A DNA stretch of 64,000 nt from Natrinema ejinorense (lineage in GTDB: Archaea > Halobacteriota > Halobacteria > Halobacteriales > Natrialbaceae): NCBI RefSeq assembly GCF_002494345.1, contig NZ_NXNI01000001.1, positions 3,224,001 through 3,288,000 on the forward strand, given 5' to 3'. The notes beneath the pieces were generated by a model. The model worked only from the letters and a program-made list of their open reading frames with translations. It had not been told where the DNA came from and did not search any database. This document shows, one piece after another, positions 35,503 through 44,273 of the stretch (positions are counted from its first letter, which is position 1; each line of letters opens with the position of its first letter). A program made the position numbers and the translations under genes.

Positions 35503-35730
35503 ATGACCCTCGCCGGTATCGTCGCCCGGGTTCGGTCCGCCCCCGTCGGCGCGATCCTCGAGTTGGGGAGCGTCCTCGTCTGTTGTCTGCTGTTCGCCGG
35601 AACCTTCCTCCTCCTCTCGAGTGGCGTGCCGACCGGCAGGGGGGATGCGTGGCTGACGCTCGTCGGCGTCGGCGTCGCGTTCGTACTCTTCTGGACGGTC
35701 ATCGTCCCCCTCTACGAGCGAACGCTGTAG
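35503..35730 (+). CDS. Small membrane protein, two helices
   Basis: A 75-residue protein with helices near 17-40 and 49-70 and a short C-terminal tail. It converges with the prepilin peptidase gene, 10 bp apart. No function known. Confidence 0.6.
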   Translation: MTLAGIVARVRSAPVGAILELGSVLVCCLLFAGTFLLLSSGVPTGRGDAWLTLVGVGVAFVLFWTVIVPLYERTL

Positions 35731-35740
35731 GAGTGGCCCG

Positions 35741-36766
35741 TCAGAACAGCGTCCCGAGGAGCAGATCGCCGTAGATCAGGGCGACCACCAGTCCGGCGAA
35801 GATCGGCACGAGAAACGGCGTTCCCGGCGAGATCCAGACCGTCTCCGACTCGGCGAGTACCGCGAGCCCGTCACGGAGCGTCTCGGGCGACGTTCCGTAG
35901 GCCGACCCGTCGATGTCGTCCAGAAACGCGTCGGCACCCCACGGGTCGTCACCGTCGGGTTCGGAATCGTCGATCGGAGCCGCCTCGGCAGCGTCGTCGG
36001 GACTCGACTCGAGCCGACCGCCATCGCTGTGAGTCCCCACTGCTGCGGTCACTGCCCCGTCGGTCGGCGGGTTCGGCTCGTCGGGCAGCGTCGCGGGGTC
36101 GCGGTACCGCTCGGGGTCGTCGCGCACCTCGGCCAGGGAGAGCCCCCGCCAGCGCAGGTACATCCGGAGGGCATCGAGGTCGAGGCCACCGCGTGAGAGC
36201 CCCGACGGCGTCTCGAGCAGGCGGCCGTGGGTCTCCGGGATTCGCTCCCAGGCGACCGGCCAGCCGACGAACATGACCGGGGCGATCCGGCCCGCGGCGG
36301 CGTTGCGGATCGCGAGGGCGACCGGGAGGAGGATCGCGACGAGCACCGCGTTGGTCAGGATGGTAAACGAGAACGCCCCGACGGGGGTCGTCTCGAGCGG
36401 GAACGTCACCGAACCGAGCGCGTACTCGGGGAACGTCGGGAAGAGGACGGCGAGGACGAGCAGCACCTTCGCATCGGCACCGCCGAAGCCGCCGACCCAC
36501 CAGAAGAGGTAGGCGATCGGAACGACCAGCCCGAGGCTGATCGCCGTCGGGACGAGAAACTCGTAGGGCCAGACGCCCCCACCGGCCGTCCAGGCCCGCC
36601 AGCCGTCCCAGAGCAACAGTATCGTCGCCAGCAACGAGAGTGGGATCCAGACGGTACTCGAGACCCGTCTGGTCTCGATGTCGCGGTAGGCGGCCCAGGC
36701 GAAGACGGGGACGGCGACGAGTCGAAGGAGGTCCGGACTCGTCGCCGAGACGCCAGGAACTGTCAC
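35741..36766 (-). CDS. A24-family prepilin/archaellin peptidase
   Basis: About 341 residues. The catalytic aspartates are D29 (AYRDIETRRV) and D98 in GFGGADAK, the GxGD-type motif. It cleaves class III signal peptides of pilins or archaellins at the membrane. Unusual: a ~130-residue soluble, acidic stretch (about 190-320) separates the core from a last membrane helix at the C-terminus. The start is set at GTG 36766 because a TATA-like AACGTAAC lies ~27-30 nt upstream; the much longer in-frame reading upstream is not protein-like. Confidence 0.85.
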   Translation of the reverse strand: MTVPGVSATSPDLLRLVAVPVFAWAAYRDIETRRVSSTVWIPLSLLATILLLWDGWRAWTAGGGVWPYEFLVPTAISLGLVVPIAYLFWWVGGFGGADAKVLLVLAVLFPTFPEYALGSVTFPLETTPVGAFSFTILTNAVLVAILLPVALAIRNAAAGRIAPVMFVGWPVAWERIPETHGRLLETPSGLSRGGLDLDALRMYLRWRGLSLAEVRDDPERYRDPATLPDEPNPPTDGAVTAAVGTHSDGGRLESSPDDAAEAAPIDDSEPDGDDPWGADAFLDDIDGSAYGTSPETLRDGLAVLAESETVWISPGTPFLVPIFAGLVVALIYGDLLLGTLF

Positions 36767-36849
36767 GGCTGTGTATCTCGAGCGCGAGAGTGTTACGTTT
36801 TCGGCTCGCCGAGAAATGAGGTCGAGAGTTCGGGACGGTGACTCGAGGA

Positions 36850-37998
36850 CTACTGTACCGGGTAGTCGGCTTCGGCGTCCTCGAGGCGGCGGTTGTGCAC
36901 CGCGTCGCCGGTTCGACGGTCGAAGACGTGGATCGCGTCTTCGGGGATGCCGACCGTGACTGCGTCGCCGCTCTCGAGTCGACGCATCCCATCGACGGTC
37001 GCGATAAGTGAGACGTCGGCGTCGACGAGGTTCAGATAGACGACGTTGTCGTCGCCCATCGGTTCGACGACGTCGATCGTCGCCGACATCGTGTGGTCCC
37101 CGGTCGCCGACGCGTCTCCGACTTCGACGTCTTCGGGACGGATCCCGAGGACGAGGTCGGTCGCGTCGCCGAGGTCGTCCGCGACATCGGACGAAAGGGG
37201 GTACCGGAACCCCTCGTCCGCGGTCGCGAGCACGCCGCCGTCTCGCTGCTCGACGTCGAGGAAGTTCATCGAGGGATCGCCGATGAAGTCGGCGACGAAA
37301 CGGTTTGCCGGCCGGTGGTAACACTCCAGTGGCGTCCCGACCTGCATCAGCCGCCCCTCGTTGAGGACGGCGATGCGATCCGACATCGTCATGGCCTCGG
37401 TCTGGTCGTGGGTGACGTAAATCGTCGTCACGCCGAGGTCCTGCTGGATCCGCTGGAGTTCGGTGCGCATCTGCGAGCGCAGTTTGGCGTCCAGGTTCGA
37501 CAGCGGTTCGTCCATCAGGAAGACCTCCGGATCACGGACGATCGCCCGCCCGAGTGCGACCCGCTGTTGTTGGCCACCGGAGAGGTCGCTCGGTTTCCGC
37601 TCAAGCAGGTCCCCGATGCCCATCATCGTCGCCGTCTCTTCGACGCGGCTGTTCATCTCGTCATCGGGAAGATCGGTCGATTCTTCGAGTCCAAAGCGCA
37701 TATTCTCCCGTACGGTCATGTGCGGGTACAGCGCGTAGGACTGGAACACCATCGCCACGTTTCGGTCCTTGGGCTGGCGGTGTTCGATCGCTCGGCCGTC
37801 GAGTTCGATCGAGCCCTCGGTGACCGTCTCGAGGCCGGCGACCATCCGCAGGGTCGTCGACTTCCCACAGCCCGAGGGGCCGACGAGGACGAGGAACTCC
37901 CCGTCCTCGATGTCGATCGTTACGTCGTCGACGGCGACGATTTCGCCGTTGCTATCCTGAAACGTCTTCGTCACGCCGTCGATCGTTACATCTGTCAT
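36850..37998 (-). CDS. Sugar ABC transporter ATPase (MalK/UgpC-type)
   Basis: A 382-residue ATPase: Walker A GPSGCGKST (40-48), signature LSGGQQQRVALGRA, Walker B VFLMDEPLS and a C-terminal TOBE/regulatory domain (~240-382) as in MalK. It energises import through the two permeases encoded just upstream. It starts at ATG 37998, 20 bp from the preceding permease gene, as the last gene of a four-gene operon read on the minus strand. Confidence 0.93.
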   Translation of the reverse strand: MTDVTIDGVTKTFQDSNGEIVAVDDVTIDIEDGEFLVLVGPSGCGKSTTLRMVAGLETVTEGSIELDGRAIEHRQPKDRNVAMVFQSYALYPHMTVRENMRFGLEESTDLPDDEMNSRVEETATMMGIGDLLERKPSDLSGGQQQRVALGRAIVRDPEVFLMDEPLSNLDAKLRSQMRTELQRIQQDLGVTTIYVTHDQTEAMTMSDRIAVLNEGRLMQVGTPLECYHRPANRFVADFIGDPSMNFLDVEQRDGGVLATADEGFRYPLSSDVADDLGDATDLVLGIRPEDVEVGDASATGDHTMSATIDVVEPMGDDNVVYLNLVDADVSLIATVDGMRRLESGDAVTVGIPEDAIHVFDRRTGDAVHNRRLEDAEADYPVQ

Positions 37999-38017
37999 CT
38001 GTCGTATCTCTCGTAGC

Positions 38018-38929
38018 TCATACGGTTGCACCTTTCGCGAACTGTTCTCCGAACGCGATGTAGACCAACAGCGTCGGCAGCGCCGCGATGAACGCGCCGG
38101 CCATCTGGACGTTGTACATGCTCTGCATCGACCCGGCGAGCGCGTTCAGCTCCATCGTTACCACGGAGTTCCCCGGCGAGTTCAGGATGACGAGCGCGAT
38201 CAGGAAATCGTTCCAGATCTGGGTGAACTGATAGATCAGCGTCACCGCGAACATCGGGACGGACAGCGGCAAGACGATGCGACGGTAGACCCGTCGGGCC
38301 GGTGCGCCGTCCAGCCGCGCCGCCTCGAGGATCTCGTCGTTGAGGTTCTGGTAGTACGATCGGAAGAGGATCGTACAGATCGGAATCCCGTAGGCGCCGT
38401 GGGTGATGATCAACTCGAAGATACCGGTTCGATCCGCCAGCGTCTCGCCGACGATCGGAATCAGGACGAGCGTGTGCTCGAGGCCGATCATCGACCATCC
38501 CTGTCGCAGCGGGACGAGGACGGCCTGATAGGGAATAAAAATCGCGGCGAGCAATAGCGTGACGACGGCGAGTTGGCCGCGCCACTCCATCTTCGTGAGG
38601 CCAAACGCCGTCATGCTCCCGAGCAGCGCCGAGATGATCGTCGCCGGGATGGCGACCGCGGCGCTGTTTACCATCGCGGGGCCGAGCCGCGAGAGCGCGG
38701 TCGACCACGGCTCGAGCGTCGCCGCGTTGGGCGACGGCGGGACGAAGGGAAGGGTCGTCGCGAACGCGTTCCCGCCCTTGATCGACGTCATCAGTCCGCT
38801 GATCAGCGGGACGAGGAAGAGGACGGCGATCGCAGTCAGCACGGCGTAGAGGCCGATACGCCGGTAGTTCAGCCGTTCGAACCGCGATTCCGTCGTTTCC
38901 GAAGCCGATCGTGATTGTGCGTTGCTCAT
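38018..38929 (-). CDS. Sugar ABC transporter permease (MalG-type)
   Basis: A 303-residue membrane protein with six helices and the EAA loop (LDGAPARRVYRRIVLPLS) that contacts the ATPase. It overlaps the MalF-type gene by 4 bp (ATGA), so it is co-translated. The length fits carbohydrate permeases of the CUT1 class. Confidence 0.92.
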   Translation of the reverse strand: MSNAQSRSASETTESRFERLNYRRIGLYAVLTAIAVLFLVPLISGLMTSIKGGNAFATTLPFVPPSPNAATLEPWSTALSRLGPAMVNSAAVAIPATIISALLGSMTAFGLTKMEWRGQLAVVTLLLAAIFIPYQAVLVPLRQGWSMIGLEHTLVLIPIVGETLADRTGIFELIITHGAYGIPICTILFRSYYQNLNDEILEAARLDGAPARRVYRRIVLPLSVPMFAVTLIYQFTQIWNDFLIALVILNSPGNSVVTMELNALAGSMQSMYNVQMAGAFIAALPTLLVYIAFGEQFAKGATV

Positions 38930-39966
38930 AGGTCACCTCGTCGGTACTGTGCGAAGGCGTAGGGGGCGATCACGGCGAGCGCCAGGACGAACAGCACCAT
39001 CGCAACCGCGGATCCGTACGCCCACTCGGGCTTTCCGGCGAACGCCTCGCGGTACATCATGATGCCGAGGATGTCGGCCGAGGGGCCCGGCTGACTGCCG
39101 CCGTAGATCACGTAGATGAAGTCGAACGCTTTCAGCGCGAAGACCATGAGCACGACCGTCGCGCCCATCGTCGCCGCGCGGAGTTGCGGGATGATCACGC
39201 GCCAGTAGAGCCGAACGGTGGTCGCGCCGTCGACGCGGGCCGCCTCGTAGTGATCGTCCGGAATGGCACGCAGCGCCGCAAGGTAGACGATCATGCAGTA
39301 GCCGCTGAACTGCCAGATGAGTGCGATGATGACCGCCCAGAGCTTGAATCGGGGGTCGCCGAGCCAGTTGGGAGCGATCGCACTGAGGCCGATCGTCTGG
39401 AGTGCCACGTTGATGACGCCGTCGGAGGCGTTGTACATCCACTTCCAGAAGATGGCGGTGACAACGAACGAGAGGCTCATCGGCAGCAGGTAAATCGTCC
39501 GAAAGCCGTTGCCAAAGCGGATCTCCCGGTCCATCAGGATCGCCAGGAAGAGACCGACGGCCAGCGCAATGACGGTAAAGGCCACCATCAACACGAACGT
39601 GTTCCACGTCGCGTTGCGGAACGTGGGGTCCCCCAGGAGTTGGACGTACGTGTCGAGCGAGATGTTCGAGTAATTCGGGTCGTCTAGCCCGGACCAGTCG
39701 GTCAGCGATATCAGGAAGTTCCACCCGATCGCACCGTAGACGAACGCGCCGACGAGGAGAAATCCGGGGAGCCAAAACGGGAGCGACCGCACGAACTCGC
39801 TCCGACGGAGCGTGTCGAGCGTCGACCCCGACCGCCCGGGATCGGTCTCGTCCGATCGACCGAGACCGGACTCCGCGGCGTCGACGCCGCCGTCGGAGCG
39901 AAGCTCCGACGAGGCCGTGTCCGAATCGGACGACTGCCGGAAATATCGCACGAGTTGCGCGATCAT
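38926..39966 (-). CDS. Sugar ABC transporter permease (MalF-type)
   Basis: A 346-residue membrane protein with a polar 50-residue N-terminal tail, then about six helices and the EAA loop RVDGATTVRLYWRVIIPQLR. CUT1 class, the partner of the downstream permease. The substrate is unknown; di- or oligosaccharide would be typical of CUT1. Confidence 0.91.
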   Translation of the reverse strand: MIAQLVRYFRQSSDSDTASSELRSDGGVDAAESGLGRSDETDPGRSGSTLDTLRRSEFVRSLPFWLPGFLLVGAFVYGAIGWNFLISLTDWSGLDDPNYSNISLDTYVQLLGDPTFRNATWNTFVLMVAFTVIALAVGLFLAILMDREIRFGNGFRTIYLLPMSLSFVVTAIFWKWMYNASDGVINVALQTIGLSAIAPNWLGDPRFKLWAVIIALIWQFSGYCMIVYLAALRAIPDDHYEAARVDGATTVRLYWRVIIPQLRAATMGATVVLMVFALKAFDFIYVIYGGSQPGPSADILGIMMYREAFAGKPEWAYGSAVAMVLFVLALAVIAPYAFAQYRRGDL

Positions 39967-39996
39967 CTGTTCGAAACACCGTGTCGATGAATCATC

Positions 39997-41331
39997 TTAC
40001 TCGAGTGTGTCGACGATACCGTCGTAGGCCTCGTCGGCGTCCCAGTTTTCGGCCATCGCCGTCATGGCGCTCTCGACGCCCGACTGCTGGCCGGGGGGCA
40101 ACGCCAGCCCGTGTGCCATCGACGGCGGCTGCGCGTCGGAGGACTGGAACTGGTCGATCTGGCGCTGGTGGAAGTTGGTGAACTCCCCGGTCTCGACGTC
40201 GTTACGCGGCGGAATCGATCCCTTCTCCTGGTTGAACCGCCGCTGTGCGTCCGCCGTCCCCACGTACTGCAGGAACGCGAGCGTCGCGTTCGGCGACGGG
40301 TTGTACTTCGGGAAGACGAACGAGTCCATGTTCAGCGCGTACTGGCCGTCCGTTCCCGGGAACGGGATGTAATCCCAGTCGTCCTCGAACTCGAATCCGT
40401 CCTCGCCGAGGTACTGCCCAGCGGCCCAGTCGCCGTTGTGATGGAACGCCGCGTCGCCGCTGATGACGTCGCCGTTGGCCTCGTCCCACGCGACGGAGCT
40501 CGCATCGCCGGGGAAGTACTCCGAAAACTCGACGACCGTCTCGAGCGAACTGCGAACGGTCTCCTCATTGCCCGAGACGTCGCCGCCGATGACCGACTCG
40601 TAGGTGTCCACGCCGCCCTCGGCCAGCAGCGTCACCGCCCACAGCTGCACCATCATGAACGTGTCCGTCGACTGAGCGAAGCCGGTGTAGCCGGCGTCGT
40701 CGACGGCCGAAAGCGCGTCAACGAGGTCGCTCGGACTCTCGAGGGACTCGGGGTCGACGCCCGCGTCCTCGAGCACCGACACGTTGTAAAAGACGTTGTT
40801 GAGCCGGTGGATATTGATCGGGACTGCATAGTAGGTCCCGTCGATCTGGGCCTGATCCTCGGGGCCCTGGAGGTATGCGTCCTGCATATCGCTCTCCCAG
40901 ACGTGTTCGCCGATGTCGAACAGGAGGTCGTCGTTGGTGTAGGTCGTCAGCGCCTGGCCGGGCCAGATCTGGAACGTGCTCGGCGGGTCGTTGTCGACCA
41001 CGCGGCTCCGAACGTCCGTCTCAAGTGCACTGCCGCCCCCACCGGGTGAGTCCTGCAGTTCGTAGTCGATGTCGGGGAACTCCTCCTCGAATCCCGACAT
41101 GAGAGCGGCAAGCGCGTCGGCCTCACCACCCGCGGTCCACCAGTGACCGATCTCGAGCGTCTCGTACTCGCTCTCCTCGAGATCGTCGTCGAGGGCATCC
41201 TCGAGCGAGTCAGCGGCCGATCCTCCGCCACCGAGGCAGCCGGCGAGCGCGAGCCCGCCAGCGGCACCCATCGCACCGAGAACGCGACGTCGATTCAGCG
41301 CCGCGTCCGTCGTATCATCGTTCTGTAACAT
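39997..41331 (-). CDS. Sugar-binding lipoprotein of the ABC transporter
   Basis: A 444-residue extracytoplasmic binding protein with a Tat-lipoprotein signal: NRRRVLGAMGAAGG and lipobox LAGC (about 29-32), then a Gly-rich linker. The SBP_bac_1 fold follows, with pairs of aromatic residues that often stack on sugars. It is first in the operon and most likely the most highly expressed. A leaderless start is supported by the TATA at 41352-41363. Confidence 0.92.
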   Translation of the reverse strand: MLQNDDTTDAALNRRRVLGAMGAAGGLALAGCLGGGGSAADSLEDALDDDLEESEYETLEIGHWWTAGGEADALAALMSGFEEEFPDIDYELQDSPGGGGSALETDVRSRVVDNDPPSTFQIWPGQALTTYTNDDLLFDIGEHVWESDMQDAYLQGPEDQAQIDGTYYAVPINIHRLNNVFYNVSVLEDAGVDPESLESPSDLVDALSAVDDAGYTGFAQSTDTFMMVQLWAVTLLAEGGVDTYESVIGGDVSGNEETVRSSLETVVEFSEYFPGDASSVAWDEANGDVISGDAAFHHNGDWAAGQYLGEDGFEFEDDWDYIPFPGTDGQYALNMDSFVFPKYNPSPNATLAFLQYVGTADAQRRFNQEKGSIPPRNDVETGEFTNFHQRQIDQFQSSDAQPPSMAHGLALPPGQQSGVESAMTAMAENWDADEAYDGIVDTLE

Positions 41332-41351
41332 GATATGTTTTACCGTGAATC

Positions 41352-41363
41352 TGTATTATTCGT
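41352..41363 (-). promoter_or_regulatory. TATA box of the sugar ABC operon
   Basis: AATAATAC-type box on the minus strand, centred 27 nt before the ATG of the binding-protein gene. It sits between the start codon and the TrmB-type motif at 41388-41404, as in activated haloarchaeal promoters. Confidence 0.6.
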
Positions 41364-41387
41364 TCCCCACAATAAAGGTAGTGTTAT

Positions 41388-41404
41388 TACTTCACACACG
41401 AGTA
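41388..41404. promoter_or_regulatory. Candidate TrmB operator (TACT-N8-GAGTA)
   Basis: The sequence TACT-TCACACAC-GAGTA matches the published Halobacterium TrmB consensus TACT(N7-8)GAGTA. It lies upstream of the TATA box of the sugar ABC operon, where bound TrmB activates in H. salinarum. TrmB itself is not in this window. Confidence 0.6.
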
Positions 41405-41647
41405 AAGATTGGAAATGTCGAATTCAAGGTTTTCGACCGGGTTACGAGCCGAAACAGTCGCCGTCGGCGTTGCCTATCTATACCGAAAGATCACTCGATA
41501 AATCAATCCCGTTTCCGATAGCGAACGTCGGACGGCGACCCTCGATGAGCGCCAGCGGCTCGGTCCGACCGTAGCCGACCGATCCCACGCGTCGGCGCGG
41601 ATTCGTGAACGAACGGTATATCAATCCCCGCAGAGAAGCAAGCGGGC
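41405..41647. promoter_or_regulatory. Intergenic region before the HPP gene
   Basis: No gene seen. A GTATATC near 41617-41623 could be the TATA of the HPP gene, whose ATG is 31 nt further on. The rest shows nothing I can assign. Confidence 0.4.
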
Positions 41648-42154
41648 ATGAGAGAGGACGCGGCGTTTTCGACCCTGTACGTCGGCGTTCTGCTCGCGGT
41701 CCCGGGCCTGTTAGCCTGGGTGACCGGCCGGGCCCTGCTCTTTCCGAGTCTGGGTCCGTCCGCGTTCCTCCTGGCGACGGTTCGGGACGGAGAGGTCACC
41801 GCTGCGTGGCGAGTGATCGGTGGCCACTGTATCGGTGTCGTCGCCGGGCTCGTGGCGTATCACGCGATCGCCCCGGGGCTCGTGGTCGTTACGACCGAAC
41901 CGATGCTCGCGACCGACCAGCTCCGGTTGGTCGCCAGCGGCGTTCTCGCCGTCGTCTTGACGTCGGGCGGGATGCTCGCGACCGAGACGGTCCACCCGCC
42001 CGCCTGTGCAACGACGCTGATCGTCGCGCTGGGCCTGCTCACCACGATTCTCGAGGGTGGGCTCATCGTCCTCGCCGTCGCCGTTCTCGTTGGCGTCCAC
42101 GAACTCCTGCTCCACGAGCGAACGTTCGGCGAGTACGTGCCGACCGGGCGCTAA
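41648..42154 (+). CDS. HPP-family membrane protein
   Basis: A 168-residue protein with about five membrane helices. It contains the family motif SLGPSAFLL and the eponymous VHPPACAT. Some HPP members have been linked to nitrite transport in cyanobacteria and plastids; the role in archaea is open. It converges with arsC, 13 bp apart, so it does not belong to the ars operon. Confidence 0.85.
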   Translation: MREDAAFSTLYVGVLLAVPGLLAWVTGRALLFPSLGPSAFLLATVRDGEVTAAWRVIGGHCIGVVAGLVAYHAIAPGLVVVTTEPMLATDQLRLVASGVLAVVLTSGGMLATETVHPPACATTLIVALGLLTTILEGGLIVLAVAVLVGVHELLLHERTFGEYVPTGR

Positions 42155-42167
42155 GGGTCGTGATTCG

Positions 42168-42614
42168 TCAGGGGGCGTCGCTGAACTCGTCGAACAGCGC
42201 GACGACCCGCTCTTCGATCTCGTCACGGATCTCTCGCACCGCCTCGAGGTCCCGACCGTCGGGATCCTCGAGCCCCCAGTCGCGGACGTCGACGTCGCTC
42301 CCGACGTCGCCGACGTCGAGCGTCGAACAGCCCATCGTCGCGACGACGTCGCACGAGCGGAGTTCCTCGAGCGAGATTTCCCGCGGCGTTCGCTCCGAGA
42401 GATCGAACCCGGCCTCCGCCGTGACTTCGATCACCTCCTCGTGGACGCGTTCGGCGGGAGCCGTGCCCCCGGTCAGGATCTCGATGCGGTCCTCGAGGCC
42501 GCGGCGCTCGCGTTCGCGCTCGGCGAAGGCGGTCGACAGCTGGGAACGGCCGGCGTTCTGGACGCACATGAAGGCGATACGAATCGGCTCATCGGAGTCG
42601 GTAGTGGTGGACAT
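42168..42614 (-). CDS. arsC: Arsenate reductase, LMW-phosphatase type
   Basis: A 148-residue LMW-PTP-fold enzyme. The P-loop is C17-VQNAGR-S24, close to the CX5R-S phosphatase/ArsC loop, and the distal Cys (MGCSTLD, about 95) plus the D in DVRDWGLEDP complete the site. It reduces arsenate to arsenite for export by Acr3. It is last in the ars operon, 34 bp after acr3. Confidence 0.9.
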   Translation of the reverse strand: MSTTTDSDEPIRIAFMCVQNAGRSQLSTAFAERERERRGLEDRIEILTGGTAPAERVHEEVIEVTAEAGFDLSERTPREISLEELRSCDVVATMGCSTLDVGDVGSDVDVRDWGLEDPDGRDLEAVREIRDEIEERVVALFDEFSDAP

Positions 42615-42648
42615 GATCGTGGGAGTACGAACGGGATTGGTGTGGTGG

Positions 42649-43809
42649 TCAGTCGTCGGTCGGTGATTCAGTCGTCGTCGCGTCGAGGCGATCGGTCTCG
42701 CGGCCGCTCCAGTCGAATTTTCGCTGGAAGTACAGCGCGACGTTGACCAGGGCGAGTAACACCGGCACCTCGATGAGCGGGCCAACGACGGTGGCGAACG
42801 CGACGCTCGAGCCGACGCCGAACACCGCCACGGCGACGGCGATGGCCAGTTCGAAGTTGTTCGATGCAGCCGTAAAGCCGATCGCGGTCGTCGTCGAGTA
42901 GTCGGCACCGATGCCCCGCCCCATGCCGAAGCTCACGAGGAACATCACGACGAAGTAGATCGTCAGCGGGACGGCGATCAGGAGGACGTCGCCCGGCGCG
43001 GCGATGATGTTCTCGCCCTGCGTGGCGAACATCACGACGACGGTAAACAGCAGTGCGACGAGCGTCACGGGATCTATTTTCGGCACGAACGCCTCGTCGT
43101 ACCACTCCTTTCCTTTGGTCCGGGTGCCGACGTAGCGCGTGAGAATCCCGCCCGCAAAGGGAATGCCAAGGAAGATCACGATGGCGAAGAACACCTGCTC
43201 GGGCGAGACGTTGAACGTCGTGATCCCGTCGACGAGCGCCTCCAGTCCAAGCAGCGGCGGGAGAAACAGGCCGAAGAACCAGACGTAGACGCCGTAGGTG
43301 AGGATCTGGAAGAGACTGTTGAACGCGACCAGTCCGGTCACGTACTCGGTCGATCCCTCCGCGAGTTCGTTCCAGACGAGCACCATCGCAATACACCGGG
43401 CCATCCCGATGAAGACGAGTCCGAGGAAGTACTCGGGACGGGGAGGCAGGCCGGGTACGAGACCGCTGAAGAAGAACACCGCCAGCCCGAACATCAGCGT
43501 CGGCCCGATGAGCCAGTTCTGGACGAGGCTCAGTCCGAGTACGCGCCAGTTGCGAAAGACCGTCGGCAACCGCGAGTAGTCCGCTTTCGCCAGCGGCGGG
43601 TACATCATCAACACGAGTCCGATCTCGACGAGATGGAAGTCCCGAATCGGCCCGGTCAGCGAGGGCGCGACGTATCCGAGCCCGACGCCGACGGCCATCG
43701 CGGCGACGATCCAGAGGGTGAGATACTTGTCCAGAAACGCCATCGAACTCGGATCGCCGCAGCTCTCACAGCCACAGTCCGGTCCGTGCTCGTGAGTCGC
43801 GTTACGCAT
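42649..43809 (-). CDS. acr3: Arsenite efflux permease, ACR3 family
   Basis: A 386-residue ten-helix permease. The conserved Cys of ACR3 is in GMARCIAMVLVWNELAEG, and the C-terminal FTAASNNFELAIAVAVAVFG is typical. The N-terminus carries a Cys/His-rich tail before the first helix (HEHGPDCGCESCGD), which could bind arsenite or a metal. The start overlaps the arsR stop by 8 bp, so the two are coupled. Confidence 0.93.
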   Translation of the reverse strand: MRNATHEHGPDCGCESCGDPSSMAFLDKYLTLWIVAAMAVGVGLGYVAPSLTGPIRDFHLVEIGLVLMMYPPLAKADYSRLPTVFRNWRVLGLSLVQNWLIGPTLMFGLAVFFFSGLVPGLPPRPEYFLGLVFIGMARCIAMVLVWNELAEGSTEYVTGLVAFNSLFQILTYGVYVWFFGLFLPPLLGLEALVDGITTFNVSPEQVFFAIVIFLGIPFAGGILTRYVGTRTKGKEWYDEAFVPKIDPVTLVALLFTVVVMFATQGENIIAAPGDVLLIAVPLTIYFVVMFLVSFGMGRGIGADYSTTTAIGFTAASNNFELAIAVAVAVFGVGSSVAFATVVGPLIEVPVLLALVNVALYFQRKFDWSGRETDRLDATTTESPTDD

Positions 43810-44200
43810 CGGTTACGCTCCCCTCGAGGACCGTCACGAGGGCGACCGCCCGGTTCGTCGCCCGGTATTTCTTCCAGCGGCCGTCCTTGTCGGCGTCGAC
43901 GAGCCCCGCATCGACAAGTGCCGAGAGCGCGTGGCTGAGCCCGCTCTCGCTGACGTCGACGACCGCGTTCAGTTCGCAGACACAGAGTTCCTCCTCGGCC
44001 GCGACGAGAACGCGGACGAGCGTGTACCGGGTCTCGTTTGCCAGCGCCGAGAGCACGTCGAGTTCGGCCGAGACCCGATCACCGCCGAGCGCCGCCTCCA
44101 GCGTCTCGAGTTCTTCGAGCCGCTGTTCGACGTCCTCGCTGCGACACACCTCGAGTTCGTCCTCGAGATACCGCCGTAACCGGTCCGTCGCTTGTGCCAT
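43802..44200 (-). CDS. arsR: ArsR-family arsenical-responsive repressor
   Basis: A 132-residue winged helix protein. The metalloid site ELCVCEL (C73, C75) is the classic As(III) ligand pair; C19 near the N-terminus could be a third thiol. The recognition helix follows (SESGLSHALSALVDAGLV). It should repress its own operon and release on arsenite. The TATA (TTAATT, 44225-44230, minus strand) is 27 nt before the ATG. Confidence 0.93.
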   Translation of the reverse strand: MAQATDRLRRYLEDELEVCRSEDVEQRLEELETLEAALGGDRVSAELDVLSALANETRYTLVRVLVAAEEELCVCELNAVVDVSESGLSHALSALVDAGLVDADKDGRWKKYRATNRAVALVTVLEGSVTDA

Positions 44201-44220
44201 CGGCGTATAGTTGAAAAAAC

Positions 44221-44273
44221 ACTCAATTAATAGTTTCGATGGGTTTCTATATATCGGACAGTTCCGACATATA
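44221..44273. promoter_or_regulatory. ars promoter and candidate ArsR operator
   Basis: TATA near 44223-44230 on the minus strand. Upstream of it at 44250-44273 is a dyad: TCGGA-CAGT-TCCGA inside a TATA...CATATA frame. It is a good candidate for a dimeric repressor site, though ArsR sites more often overlap the TATA. Confidence 0.45.

Noticed and set aside
36767-37324. Upstream in-frame extension of the prepilin peptidase
   Set aside because: Arg/Pro-rich, antisense to the ABC ATPase gene, and would span the peptidase promoter.
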